A stretch of DNA of 64,000 bases from Rs1 sp034111875 (GTDB lineage Bacteria; Pseudomonadota; Gammaproteobacteria; Pseudomonadales; Balneatricaceae), in assembly GCA_034111875.1 (NCBI GenBank), contig JAWUWK010000062.1, forward strand, positions 1-64,000. The letters are read 5' to 3'. How positions within the stretch are numbered: the first letter of the stretch is position 1; each line of letters begins with the position of its first letter. Shown one piece after another: positions 52,966 to 62,348 of the stretch. Under the pieces are notes generated by a model. It made no database searches. It saw only the letters and a program-made list of their open reading frames with translations, and was not told the DNA's origin. Both the position numbers and the translations under genes were made by a program.

Positions 52966-53430
52966 TTATTTTTTATTTATAAGGTGCTCTCGCGCAAGGT
53001 CTAAGCCGATCATTTCGCTATCATTTTTGGGGTTTGACTGTTTAAGATCGCGGACTAATCGGCGGTGAGCTTGGACAATTTCTTCCCTGCTAGGATCATC
53101 AGTGAGTCCCAATGTATCAAGCGCTAGATTATCAGTCATAGCAATCGACTGTGTCTTTATATCCGCAATATCTGCCCTGCCAGCTAATAATGTAATAAAG
53201 GGAATTAACACTTTTTGCAGCGTGAATTTGTGAAATATAGCCAATCCTATTAAAGGTATGCCGCTGATCAGTGGAAGTCTATTGGTGACGACTAACACAA
53301 TGATCACTAAGCCGAGTATTATGAAAACAGCTTTAAGTGCAATCACGCCTTGATGTGTAGAGGCGTTTTTAAACCAATAAATGATGGCGCCAGCAGCGCA
53401 GATAAAAAGGAAAATAAAAAAAGGGTTCAT
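52966..53430 (-). CDS. Membrane-anchored J-domain-like protein lacking the HPD motif
   Basis: A 154-residue protein with two or three N-terminal hydrophobic segments (about 2-20, 30-48, 53-68). The C-terminal ~50 residues read ALDTLGLTDDPSREEIVQAHRRLVRDLKQS and NDSEMIGLDLAREHLI. This is the helix pattern of a small J domain (as in mitochondrial Pam18-type and bacterial membrane J proteins), but DLKQSNP stands where LHPDxGG is expected. Without HPD it cannot stimulate DnaK in the usual way and may act like Pam16, a J-like partner. It is convergent with the lipoprotein gene. Confidence 0.7.
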   Translation of the reverse strand: MNPFFIFLFICAAGAIIYWFKNASTHQGVIALKAVFIILGLVIIVLVVTNRLPLISGIPLIGLAIFHKFTLQKVLIPFITLLAGRADIADIKTQSIAMTDNLALDTLGLTDDPSREEIVQAHRRLVRDLKQSNPKNDSEMIGLDLAREHLINKK

Positions 53431-53592
53431 AGGCTGAGCTCACAGAGTTATTGTGTGATATTGAAGGTATAAATCAAAAGCTCACTGGCGATATAACTTT
53501 GTGAACAAGTCTACCCGAAACAGCCTAAATAGGCTTGTCTTTATAGATAAAACCAATGATCTGAGAAACTTATAATAAGGGTGGTACTGCAA

Positions 53593-54558
53593 TTGAAAAA
53601 GTATATTTTGCTGACGGTTTTAATCGCTATCTTTACCGCACCTCTGCTTAGTGCCCAAAAACAAGTAATTTCTTTGGGCACAGGAGGTGTTACTGGCGTC
53701 TATTACCCTACCGGAGGTGGTATTTGTAGGGTAGTGAATAAGTTGCGGGCTAAGCATGGCATACGTTGTGTATTAGAAGCCACTGCTGGGTCTGTTTCTA
53801 ATATTAACCGCGTGTTAGGCAATAGTTTAGATTTAGGGTTAGCCCAATCTAATTGGATATACCGGCGTTATAATACTGTAGATAGTCCCCCTGTTGGTGG
53901 AATACAATCGAGTTCATCGCTTCGTACGCTATTAGTCTTGTACCCAGAATACTTTACGGTCCTAGTGCCTAAAAACTCATCTATTAAATATTTTGATGAT
54001 ATTAAAGGCAAGCGCATAAGTATGGGGACTCTTGGTTCGAGCTTGCGTGCTACTATGACTGTTTTATTGGATAAAAAAGGTTGGCGAAAGAGTGACTTCT
54101 CAAAAATATTGAGTTTAGACGCAGCAGAGCAGGCGAGCGCGCTATGTGATGGCCGTATTGATGTGATGATTTATACCGTAGGCCATCCATCCGGTGCCGC
54201 TCGAGAAGCGACTCAAGACTGTAATAGTCGCCTTATCGCTATGGATGGATCGGCAGTGCAGCGACTACTTGAGGAAAATTCATATTATCGTTGGGCAAAA
54301 ATTCCTGGGTCTATTTACAAGGGAAACATTAAATCGACGCCAACCTTTGGGGTCAATGCCATTTTATTTACCAGTGCGGCAATGTCAGAGGATATTGCCT
54401 ATGCGTTGGTCAAATCCTTAATGGAGCAATTAGACGCATTTCGTGGCTTGCATCCTGCTTTTGCACGTTTAGACCCTGAACAAATGGTCAAAGGCCCATT
54501 TGCAGCCCCTTTACATAGAGGAGCCATTCGATACTTTAAGGAGATTGGCTTATTTTAA
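53593..54558 (+). CDS. TAXI-type TRAP solute-binding protein (first copy)
   Basis: About 321 residues and periplasmic. I prefer the TTG at 53593: AAGGGTGG lies at proper spacing before it, and it gives the signal peptide MKKYILLTVLIAIFTAPLLSA; a GTG at 53581 has its ribosome site too close. TAXI features are SLGTGGVTGVYYPTGGGICR, TAGSVSNINRVLGNSLDLGL and GKRISMGTLGSSLRATM. The C-terminal AAPLHRGAIRYFKEIGLF closely matches the second binding protein at 57003-58001. It has no adjacent permease and probably shares the fused permease at 58205-60832. Confidence 0.88.
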   Translation: MKKYILLTVLIAIFTAPLLSAQKQVISLGTGGVTGVYYPTGGGICRVVNKLRAKHGIRCVLEATAGSVSNINRVLGNSLDLGLAQSNWIYRRYNTVDSPPVGGIQSSSSLRTLLVLYPEYFTVLVPKNSSIKYFDDIKGKRISMGTLGSSLRATMTVLLDKKGWRKSDFSKILSLDAAEQASALCDGRIDVMIYTVGHPSGAAREATQDCNSRLIAMDGSAVQRLLEENSYYRWAKIPGSIYKGNIKSTPTFGVNAILFTSAAMSEDIAYALVKSLMEQLDAFRGLHPAFARLDPEQMVKGPFAAPLHRGAIRYFKEIGLF

Positions 54559-54566
54559 TACAGATT

Positions 54567-54694
54567 TTTGCACTAAGTAGCAAGCGATGGTAGAACAACG
54601 TTAAAACAAGCGACAAACCGTCGATCATACTGATAAATAGTGAGTTTGATTTTTTCACCTCGTATTGCTGAGCGTCGTAATAGTGCAAAGCTCT
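54567..54694. repeat. Diverged ~128-bp non-coding repeat, copy A
   Basis: This sequence aligns end to end with 61004-61130, with about 70 percent identity by eye. Conserved blocks are TTGCACTAAGTA, AAGCGA..AACCG, a TTTTTT run, CGTATT.CTGAGCG and a terminal GTG.AAA. Its ends are inverted (TTTGCACTA at 54567-54575, TAGTGCAAA near 54681-54689). Both copies lie between convergent genes of the same TAXI cluster and in the same orientation. It could be a MITE-like element, a structured RNA or a bidirectional terminator region. Confidence 0.65.
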
Positions 54695-54704
54695 GGAATA
54701 CGCA

Positions 54705-56246
54705 TCATTGGGTACTAATTTCAATTCTAAAATGTGCCCCTTTAGGGGATTCTAAACATTGAATCCTACCTTTAAGTAGCTGGTGGATAATATTATAACT
54801 AATGTGCATACCCAGCCCGCTGCAGCCTTGATGACGTTTGCTAGTGGCAAAAGGTTCAAACACTTTGTCTGCCCATTCTCTAGTGAGGCCCACCCCATTA
54901 TCAGAGTAGTTGAATACTATGTTGTCAGTGTTAGCAGTGACATCAATCTCAATATCTACTCTGTCATTGGGGTTTTTCGGGGCGTGAATAATAGAATTGA
55001 TGATAAGGTTGTTAAATACTTGATAGTAACTGCCGGGGTAGCTATTGAGTTCAATATCTTTAGGGCAGTTAATATTGACTTGAGTGTTACTGCCTCTTAA
55101 TTTTGGTTGCAGAGATAAATGAATTTCTTCTAGATAATTTCCTAAATTAAACAGTCGGCTTTGCTCGTTTGTCTGATCGACAGACACTTGTTTAAAAGCG
55201 CTTACTAGGCTGGCGGCTCTCTCTAAATTTTTGCGGATCATCTGGCTGCTTTCAATGGCAATATCGGCTAATTCACCCTTGTAGTTTATGGCTTTTTGCT
55301 CTAGGTATGAGGCTGCCGTGTAACCAATGCCGATGGGGGTGCTAATTTCATGAGCAACGCCGGCCACCAAATTTCCGAGAGAGGCCATTTTCTTGGATTG
55401 GATTAATTGGGTTTGCGTCTGGCGTAAGTTTTCCAAGGTCGACTGTAGCTCTTGATTGGCTGTTAGCAGTTGCTGAGTGCGCTGTTTGACACGAATTTCG
55501 AGCTCTTCATTTAAAACGGCGAGCGCTGTTTCAGCTAAGACGCGTTTCTCAAAGTCATCGCGCATGTTTGCACGCATACTATTGAAAGAATCCACTACGT
55601 CATTTAATTCATCAGCCTTTTTTGGTGTGGTTCGATTAAGTGCCAAAGGCGTCATTAGTTGACTTAAGTGCAGATTTCGTGCGTATATTGCCATAGCGGC
55701 TAAATGTTGGGTTATAAGGTGATGAAAGATAGAGAGAATAAACATCGAAACTAAGAATGTTTTTATACCTTGAGACATTAAAATAAGTAAGGCTTTATCC
55801 CATAGCCTTTGATAGAGATTACTCAAACTAATAACTATATTCAAAGTGCCTAAAGCATATTGTTTATCGCCTTCTTTGTGTATAAGAGGGTAGTGCTTTT
55901 GAAGAACAGAGGACTCTGAAGGAGAGCCGCTGTAATAGTGCTCGTTAAACGGTGTGTCAAGTGATACATATTCAACATCTCTGAGTTTTTTAATGCCTTC
56001 TAACTGCAATTGGATTTGTTCGGGGCTGATTTCCCACAAGCTATTTTCTAAACTGGCTAATGAGCTAGCTTCTATCTGTTTTATACTTTTATTTATCGCC
56101 TCTCGTTCGTATTTGTAGTCGATGTAAAGTTGGGCGCCGGTGGCTAATAAGGTAATGCATGAGCTGCATAAAATAATATAGGTTAATAACTTTATAGCCA
56201 GGGGGTTATGTTTTCGATAAGTAGTCAGCGCAACACTCGTAAGCAT
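54705..56246 (-). CDS. Membrane sensor histidine kinase, catalytically intact
   Basis: A 513-residue kinase. Two membrane helices (about 15-40 and 155-175) flank a ~110-residue periplasmic sensor. A HAMP-like linker and coiled coil follow (about 200-280). The dimerisation helix has the His in LVAGVAHEISTPIGIGYTAASYLE. The ATPase domain is complete: NLIINSIIHA (N box), YSDNGVGL (G1), VFEPFATSKR (F box) and CSGLGMHISYNI (G2). It lies between the two TAXI binding-protein genes, convergent with the first. It may sense or regulate the transported solute. No cognate receiver gene is adjacent; the nearest is at 61200-62276. Confidence 0.88.
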   Translation of the reverse strand: MLTSVALTTYRKHNPLAIKLLTYIILCSSCITLLATGAQLYIDYKYEREAINKSIKQIEASSLASLENSLWEISPEQIQLQLEGIKKLRDVEYVSLDTPFNEHYYSGSPSESSVLQKHYPLIHKEGDKQYALGTLNIVISLSNLYQRLWDKALLILMSQGIKTFLVSMFILSIFHHLITQHLAAMAIYARNLHLSQLMTPLALNRTTPKKADELNDVVDSFNSMRANMRDDFEKRVLAETALAVLNEELEIRVKQRTQQLLTANQELQSTLENLRQTQTQLIQSKKMASLGNLVAGVAHEISTPIGIGYTAASYLEQKAINYKGELADIAIESSQMIRKNLERAASLVSAFKQVSVDQTNEQSRLFNLGNYLEEIHLSLQPKLRGSNTQVNINCPKDIELNSYPGSYYQVFNNLIINSIIHAPKNPNDRVDIEIDVTANTDNIVFNYSDNGVGLTREWADKVFEPFATSKRHQGCSGLGMHISYNIIHQLLKGRIQCLESPKGAHFRIEISTQ

Positions 56247-57002
56247 AATATATTATCCTAAATAAACAGGTTGAGACCTTCGCATATATGCTAACTTCAT
56301 CAGGTATTAGCATTGTAAATAGGTCGTCTAAAAAATGCTTAAAATACTTATTTACTGAAGTAAACAGCGCTTTTACGCATTTTTTTGTCTAGTCTTCATT
56401 TCGTTAATAACGCTATGCAGAAGTCTCAAGTTAATTATCTACAAAATCGAGTTTTATATTCTGTGTTTATCCGCTTAAGCGTCAATGTGCTGCTAGCTGA
56501 TAGTATAGAGAGCTTGCTGTATTTTATGCAACTTAATAGGCCGTAAAGAGCTTTTGTTAGGAGATTCTATCCTGCCTTTGGGAGGATTGACTTTAAAGGT
56601 CTGCTGTCAATATTGTTATTGGCGTGTCATTGAATTTAGAGTGAAGGAGTCAGTTCGAATGAATTATAAAAGGATAGGCTTCTTTGATCTAAATTTATTT
56701 GGCACGATAGGATGTTTAATTGGCGCGATAGGTAGTAAACAGGGAGTATTGTGTAGGTGTTCTTATACGCAGATTTGGTTTAAGCTGAATATAATCCAAA
56801 TAAGTTTGATTTGATGATGCTTTATGCGGCACAATCAGGTTCTTTTTTGGGTGTTACTTGCATTCAAATATGCTTGTAGGCCTATTAGGGATGTAGGTTA
56901 TAGAAATTGCCATTTTGTTTAATCTGTTCTGAGGATGAAACTTGAATAAACAAAATCTATTAACAAATGATAAATCTTTCATACAACAATAATAGGGTTC
57001 TT
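56247..57002. other. 756-base gap upstream of the second TAXI binding-protein gene
   Basis: It must contain the promoters of the histidine kinase (leftward) and the binding-protein operon (rightward). A frame of 86 codons at 56554-56814 starts from a non-ATG codon and has erratic, Cys- and Ile-rich composition, and I do not believe it is a gene. The rest is AT-rich with no recognisable motif. The length is enough for an unseen regulatory RNA. Confidence 0.4.
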
Positions 57003-58001
57003 ATGTCTCTTAATAAAAAAACAATCCAAAAACAGCTAGCTACTGCTCTGCTTACCGGCAGTGTCGCAATAGCTGCATCTTTTTCAGGCTTTGCCTCGGC
57101 TGCTGATAAAACGTTTGTCGCTATAGGTACTGGCGGTCAAACGGGTGTCTATTATGTAGTCGGTGGCTCTATCTGTCGCTTAGTGAATAAGCAAACTGAT
57201 GATCACGGTATCAAATGTACCCATACAACAGGTGGTTCAGTTAAGAATATCAATGGTATTCGTGCTGGAGATCTAGATATGGGTGTTGCTCAATCTGATT
57301 GGCAGTATCATGCCTATAACGGGACAGCGCCCAAGCAATTCCCAACGGGTGCCTATAAAGATCTGCGTGCTGTTTTCTCTGTACATGGCGAGCCTTTCAC
57401 AGTCGTTGCTCGTAAAGACTCAGGTATTAATTCATTCCAAGATCTAAAAGGCAAGCGTGTAAATGTCGGTAATCCTGGGTCTGGTCAACGTGGCACGATG
57501 GAAATTGTCATGGATAAAATGGGCTGGACAATGGCTGATTTCAAATTGGCTTCAGAGTTGAAATCATCAGAGCAAGCGCAAGCATTATGTGATAATAATG
57601 TTGACGCGATAATCTTTACTGCAGGTCATCCAAACGGTTCAATCAAAGAAGCTAGTACTTCATGTGATGTGAAACTTGTCAATGTTGAAGGTCCAGTGAT
57701 TGATAAGCTAGTTGAAGACAATGCTTATTATGCAAAAGTGACAATTCCATCGGGAATGTATAACGGTACTGATACAGATGTAGCGACGTTCGGTGTAGGT
57801 GCAACATTTGTTAGCTCTACAGCGACAACTGAAAATACTATGTATCATATGGTTAAGTCTGTATTTGAAAACTTTAAGCGTTTCAAAAAATTACACCCAG
57901 CATTTGCTAACCTGAAAAAAGAAGAAATGATTGTTAATAATCTATCTGCTCCTCTACATGACGGTGCAGTGAAATACTATAAGGAAGCTGGCTTACTTTA
58001 A
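57003..58001 (+). CDS. TAXI-type TRAP solute-binding protein (second copy)
   Basis: A 332-residue periplasmic protein. The start at ATG 57003 has AGGG five bases before it and opens a good signal peptide (cleavage after FASA, about residue 33); an ATG at 56967 adds 12 residues without a ribosome site. Features are AIGTGGQTGVYYVVGGSICR, TTGGSVKNINGIRAGDLDMG, GKRVNVGNPGSGQRGTMEIV and APLHDGAVKYYKEAGLL. It is the partner of the fused permease 203 bases downstream. The spacer holds a small hairpin. The solute may be glutamate-like or another organic acid, by family only. Confidence 0.92.
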   Translation: MSLNKKTIQKQLATALLTGSVAIAASFSGFASAADKTFVAIGTGGQTGVYYVVGGSICRLVNKQTDDHGIKCTHTTGGSVKNINGIRAGDLDMGVAQSDWQYHAYNGTAPKQFPTGAYKDLRAVFSVHGEPFTVVARKDSGINSFQDLKGKRVNVGNPGSGQRGTMEIVMDKMGWTMADFKLASELKSSEQAQALCDNNVDAIIFTAGHPNGSIKEASTSCDVKLVNVEGPVIDKLVEDNAYYAKVTIPSGMYNGTDTDVATFGVGATFVSSTATTENTMYHMVKSVFENFKRFKKLHPAFANLKKEEMIVNNLSAPLHDGAVKYYKEAGLL

Positions 58002-58019
58002 TAGCTGTGCTACATAGTA

Positions 58020-58042
58020 GGGCGGCCCAGGTCGCCCATTTT
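58020..58042 (+). promoter_or_regulatory. Short GC hairpin between binding-protein and permease genes
   Basis: GGGCG and CGCCC (58020-58024 and 58033-58037) form a five-pair stem with an eight-base loop, followed by ATTTT. It lies 18 bases after the binding-protein stop. It may partially terminate or protect the upstream message, so that more binding protein than permease is made. Confidence 0.5.
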
Positions 58043-58204
58043 AAATATAGAGTGATACATTTCGTAAAGAAATGATGGTGCTTTTGGGTTAAATTAAAAA
58101 AATAAAAAAGACTGTTTTTTTTGTTTTAAATCCAAACTGTCATATACGAGATTCCTTTAGTACAAGTCAAATACTAATAAAAAAGATGTAACTGAGGATA
58201 GTTC

Positions 58205-60832
58205 ATGAGTGAATCAACTCAAAATAAACCGGCCACTAGTACTGACTTAGAGGACCTTGTTGCCTCAACTGATACAGGTGGTCGTAACCCTGTAGGGCCC
58301 GTCGGAACTTTACTTGCTGGCGTAGCCCTTGCTTGGGCTCTTTTTCAAATTTGGATCGCTTCGCCTTTGCCTTATATCATAGGCGTAGGGATCTTTAATA
58401 ACACAGAAGCTAGATCAATTCATTTAGCGTTTGCCATTTTTTTAGCCTTTACAGCATTCCCAGCAGGCAAAAAATCACCCAGAGATTATGTTCCAGCCAT
58501 CGACTGGATACTGGCGATAGTCGCCTCTGCATCTGCTGCCTACTTGTATACTTTCTACGAATCTCTATCCAACCGACCGGGTAACCCCAATATGGTTGAT
58601 ATTGTCGTCGCTTGTGTTGGTATATCATTGTTATTATTAGCCACCGTTCGTGCTTTGGGGCCTCCTCTTGCGATAGTCGCACTGGTTTTTTTGTTATACT
58701 GCTTTGGTGGGCAAAGCATGCCGGGGATTTTGGCTTGGAAAGGCGCTTCTTTTGGGGCAGTAGCCGATAACCAATGGATATCAACTGACGGTGTGTTTGG
58801 TGTGCCTTTAGGTGTGTCGACCAAATTTGTATTTTTATTTGTACTATTTGGTGCTTTGTTGGATAAAGCAGGTGCCGGTAATTACTTTATTAAGATTGCT
58901 TTCGCAAGCTTAGGCCATTTGCGTGGTGGTCCTGCAAAAGCAGCGGTCGTGGCTTCGGCTATGACAGGTTTAATTTCAGGCTCCTCAATTGCTAACGTTG
59001 TCACTACAGGTACATTTACCATACCTATGATGAAGCGCGTCGGCTTTTCTGCTGAAAAAGCAGGTGCTGTTGAAGTTGCGTCGTCTGTCAATGGGCAGAT
59101 AATGCCTCCAGTGATGGGTGCAGCTGCATTTTTGATGGCCACATCTCTGGATATGGCCTATTTCGATGTGGTCACTCACGCTTTTCTGCCGGCGCTCATC
59201 TCTTATATCGCACTTGTCTATATCGTGCATTTAGAAGCGATGAAAGCGGATCTTAAAGGTTTACCACGTCGAAGTGAGCCAAGTCCATTTATGGTCTTTA
59301 TTTTTAAGTTCTTATTTGGTTTTGGCGCAATCGCAGCTGTTGGATTTGCCGTCTATTATGGTTTAGGTTGGCTAAAGCCCGTGGCTGGTGACTCAGCAAG
59401 CTGGATTGTTGCATTTCTTTTAGGTTGTGTGTACATCTGGTTGGCTAAAAGCTGCGCTCAATATCCTGATCTTGAAATCGATGACCCGAATGCTGCTATC
59501 GTCGAGCTGCCGGAGCTTGGTCCAACCGTGAAGTCAGGCTTCCATTATATCTTGCCCGTAGTGGTACTGGTTTGGTGCTTGATGGTTGAGCGGTTAAGCC
59601 CAGCATTATCGGCCTTTTGGGCGACTGCTTTAATGATCGTTATCTTATTGACGCAGCGTCCACTGTTTGCCTTCTTCAGAAAGGGCGATAATGTACAGCA
59701 AAAGCTGCGTCAGGGATTTGATGAACTTATTGCCGGGCTTATCTCCGGTGCACGCAATATGATTGGTATAGGTATTGCTACTGCAACTGCTGGTATCATT
59801 GTTGGAGCGGTATCTTTGACAGGTGTGGGCTTAGTACTCGCTGAGTTGGTCGAAATTATGTCGATGGGTAATGTGATGCTCATGCTGCTCTTAACTGCAG
59901 TCTTAAGTTTGATTCTGGGTATGGGGTTGCCTACCACAGCAAACTATATCGTTGTGTCGTCATTATTAGCGCCGGTAATTGTCGAATTAGGTCAACAAAA
60001 TGGCTTAATCGTACCTTTGATAGCGGTACATTTATTTGTCTTTTACTTTGGGATTATGGCGGATGTAACCCCACCGGTAGGGCTCGCTTCGTTTGCCGCT
60101 GCAGCGGTATCAGGTGGTGATCCCATTAAGACAGGTTTTGTGGCATTCTTCTATAGTTTAAGAACAGCTGCCTTGCCTTTCTTATTCATCTTTAATACGG
60201 ATCTTCTATTAATTGATGTAACTTGGATGGAGGGAATTTTTGTCTTCATTGTCGCTACGGTTGCTATTTTGGTGTTTGCAGCTTCTACGCAAGGATTCTT
60301 CTTTGCTCGCAACCGTTGGTATGAATCAGTGTTGTTATTATTGATTGCCTTTACCTTGTTTAGACCTGGCTATTGGATGGATATGATCTCACCGCGGTTT
60401 GATGTGGTTGCACCTGCTCAGATTGATGAAGCGCTTAAAGATACTCCCTCAGGACAGGAAATGCGTTTCACTGTGTTGGGCGAGGGTGATGCTGGTGGCG
60501 CGCGTGAATTCGTGATCCTTTTACCTGTTGGTGAAGGTTCAACCGGGACTGAGAAGCTTGAAAGTTCAGGGCTAATGATAGTAAGTGATAATGGAAAATA
60601 CATTGTTGATGATGTTGGCTATGAGAGCGCCGCGCAATCAGCAGGCCTTGATTTCGATCAACAAGTGCTAAAAGTTTGGGTGCCAGTAGAGCACTTACCT
60701 AAACAACTGATGTATATTCCCGCGTTAATAATATTGGGATTGATTGTTATGATTCAGCGCCGAAGGTATAGCACTGAATCTGATGACGATGACGATGATG
60801 AAGTTAAGACGGCGTTACCGAGTAACGCTTAA
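58205..60832 (+). CDS. Fused TRAP permease of the TAXI type, with C-terminal DUF3394 domain
   Basis: An 875-residue inner-membrane protein joining small- and large-subunit functions. The membrane part runs from about 30 to 720. Signatures are FVFLFVLFGALLDKAGAGNYF, GGPAKAAVVASAMTGLISGSS, NVVTTGTFTIPMMKR, NGQIMPPVMGAAAFLMA, LSLILGMGLPTTANYIVVSSL and FYFGIMADVTPPVGLASFAAA. A soluble C-terminal domain (about 735-845, MRFTVLGEGDAGGAREFVILLPVG) matches the DUF3394 extension of such permeases. Then come a last helix and an acidic tail (ESDDDDDDE). It uses the binding protein encoded upstream. Confidence 0.93.
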   Translation: MSESTQNKPATSTDLEDLVASTDTGGRNPVGPVGTLLAGVALAWALFQIWIASPLPYIIGVGIFNNTEARSIHLAFAIFLAFTAFPAGKKSPRDYVPAIDWILAIVASASAAYLYTFYESLSNRPGNPNMVDIVVACVGISLLLLATVRALGPPLAIVALVFLLYCFGGQSMPGILAWKGASFGAVADNQWISTDGVFGVPLGVSTKFVFLFVLFGALLDKAGAGNYFIKIAFASLGHLRGGPAKAAVVASAMTGLISGSSIANVVTTGTFTIPMMKRVGFSAEKAGAVEVASSVNGQIMPPVMGAAAFLMATSLDMAYFDVVTHAFLPALISYIALVYIVHLEAMKADLKGLPRRSEPSPFMVFIFKFLFGFGAIAAVGFAVYYGLGWLKPVAGDSASWIVAFLLGCVYIWLAKSCAQYPDLEIDDPNAAIVELPELGPTVKSGFHYILPVVVLVWCLMVERLSPALSAFWATALMIVILLTQRPLFAFFRKGDNVQQKLRQGFDELIAGLISGARNMIGIGIATATAGIIVGAVSLTGVGLVLAELVEIMSMGNVMLMLLLTAVLSLILGMGLPTTANYIVVSSLLAPVIVELGQQNGLIVPLIAVHLFVFYFGIMADVTPPVGLASFAAAAVSGGDPIKTGFVAFFYSLRTAALPFLFIFNTDLLLIDVTWMEGIFVFIVATVAILVFAASTQGFFFARNRWYESVLLLLIAFTLFRPGYWMDMISPRFDVVAPAQIDEALKDTPSGQEMRFTVLGEGDAGGAREFVILLPVGEGSTGTEKLESSGLMIVSDNGKYIVDDVGYESAAQSAGLDFDQQVLKVWVPVEHLPKQLMYIPALIILGLIVMIQRRRYSTESDDDDDDEVKTALPSNA

Positions 60833-60867
60833 CTAAATTGCAGGGGTTTTAACGTCTGCTAACGCTT

Positions 60868-60920
60868 TAAACCAGATTTATACTTTGGAACTAGTTTCAA
60901 AATGTAAATCTGGTTTTTTT
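60868..60920 (+). terminator. Strong rho-independent terminator after the fused permease gene
   Basis: AAACCAGATTTA at 60869-60880 pairs with TAAATCTGGTTT at 60905-60916. The stem is followed by a run of T to 60920. It lies 36 bases after the stop codon and should end the TAXI operon. Confidence 0.85.
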
Positions 60921-61003
60921 ATGCTGGTGTCAAGAGAAGGATCTGCTGTTGGTAATATTATTCAGCACACTGTCACGCTTGAAATTAACTACTAAGACAA
61001 ACG

Positions 61004-61130
61004 TTTGCACTAAGTACCGAGGGCAGGTAAGACAATGAAAAAAAGCGAGGAACCGGAGTTTATATTTATATATGAGGGTTTAGAGTTTTTTTAACGTCGT
61101 ATTACTGAGCGAAGTCATCGTGTAAAATTC
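61004..61130. repeat. Diverged ~127-bp non-coding repeat, copy B
   Basis: Collinear with copy A at 54567-54694. TTTGCACTAAGTA, GGTA..ACAA.G, AAGCGA..AACCG, TTTTTT, CGTATT.CTGAGCG and GTG.AAA are shared at matching distances. In this copy the right end is GTGTAAA, which still pairs with TTTGCAC through one G-T wobble. That is what a constrained RNA stem would do. It lies between the permease terminator and the 3' end of the receiver gene. Confidence 0.65.
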
Positions 61131-61199
61131 TATAAGAGGGTGTTTAGACGTACAACTGCAAACTAACAAGCTTTGAGTGCTGCGGCTTTTGCGTTTGTG

Positions 61200-62276
61200 T
61201 TACTTCTCAAGCCATGTCTTATAAATTTCAAATGAGAAGCTAATGAGGCAACCTGTTTCGTCTAACATAATAATCCCTTGGTATTGTTGGGATAATTGTT
61301 CAAGTTTGAAAAGCAAAAACTGTTGCCAGTGAGTGGAGTTAAAGCTTTTTGAGCTGATGCCCGCTATATCAATCTTAATTCTTTGATTTTTTGATGTCAG
61401 TGTGATGATTAAATCATTCTGCTCGTGTTGCGACAAAGCAAATTCTAATAGACAAACAAGTAAGGTATTAAACCAGCGGACATCAACGTTGATGCTATTG
61501 TAAAGATCTTCAGCTATTTCATAATCAATGATCCAATCTTCATTTTTTGCTTGAGATAAGTAGTTATTTAATAAACGATCAAGCTCGGTGGTGATTTGAA
61601 TATGCGATGTCTTACCTGCTGAAATAGGTTTAATCAGCAAGCTTAAATCAGCTATTTTTTCACAGTTTTTACCCAAGCTATTAACAAGATCTGTAATCAT
61701 CGGCTTGTGGTTAAACTGTTGAAGTTTTCTGCTTTGCTGCTTTAAAGGTTCGAGGGATCTTTCCAATAGTATAGAAAAATCGGCTAAAAATTCTAGAGCA
61801 TTATGGTCATCGGGAGAATCAACAGACTGAATGTTTTTAAGGGGTTTTCGTTTCGCAGTTTGAATATCTCTGTAAGAGCGAAGCGCCACTAGTACAGATG
61901 TCAGAAGTCTCGAAGCGGAAAGCTCTGCTTTGCTCAAATAATCATTAATATCGTATTTGATGATAACATCGGCTTCGGGGGCAAAGCCTGGATGCCCGGT
62001 ACGTAAAATTATTCTGATGTCGCTATTATTGGTCTGTTCTCGAATATAGTTAACAAGCTGCAGACCGGCGTCATCTGTTTCCATCACAACATCTAAAATA
62101 GCCAAGGCAATATCGGGTTGTTGTTGTAAAATAGTTTTTGCTTGAGCACCACTGAGTGCGTTTATCAAATGAATTGGGCGTTGCTCAAACTCATAACCTC
62201 GAAAAACCATGCGGGTAATACTGTGTATTCCCTCGTCATCATCTATAACGAGTATTTTCCAAGGCTTTATGGACAT
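61200..62276 (-). CDS. Response regulator with kinase-like, probably inactive C-terminal part
   Basis: A 358-residue protein. The receiver (about 1-145) is intact: ILVIDDDEGIHSITRMVF (acidic pocket), ALAILDVVMETDDAGLQLVNYIRE (phospho-acceptor Asp) and RIILRTGHPG. The INDYLSKAELSASRLLTSVLVALRSYRDI end is like receivers that precede DUF3369 domains. The C-terminal ~190 residues look like a worn histidine-kinase module. The helix LEFLADFSILLERSLEPLKQQ has no His, and no N, G1 or G2 box is recognisable. It may bind a partner kinase. It lies 72 bases after the helical-repeat gene on the same strand. Confidence 0.75.
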   Translation of the reverse strand: MSIKPWKILVIDDDEGIHSITRMVFRGYEFEQRPIHLINALSGAQAKTILQQQPDIALAILDVVMETDDAGLQLVNYIREQTNNSDIRIILRTGHPGFAPEADVIIKYDINDYLSKAELSASRLLTSVLVALRSYRDIQTAKRKPLKNIQSVDSPDDHNALEFLADFSILLERSLEPLKQQSRKLQQFNHKPMITDLVNSLGKNCEKIADLSLLIKPISAGKTSHIQITTELDRLLNNYLSQAKNEDWIIDYEIAEDLYNSINVDVRWFNTLLVCLLEFALSQHEQNDLIITLTSKNQRIKIDIAGISSKSFNSTHWQQFLLFKLEQLSQQYQGIIMLDETGCLISFSFEIYKTWLEK

Positions 62277-62348
62277 GATCCGCAGTATACTCTTATAGTA
62301 AAATCGGTTAATAGTATCTTTTCTTAGATACTAAGCCAAGAATAGTTA

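Noticed and set aside
56554..56814. An 86-codon open frame upstream of the second TAXI gene
   Set aside because: Non-ATG start, no ribosome binding site, composition unlike the neighbouring genes and no known motif.
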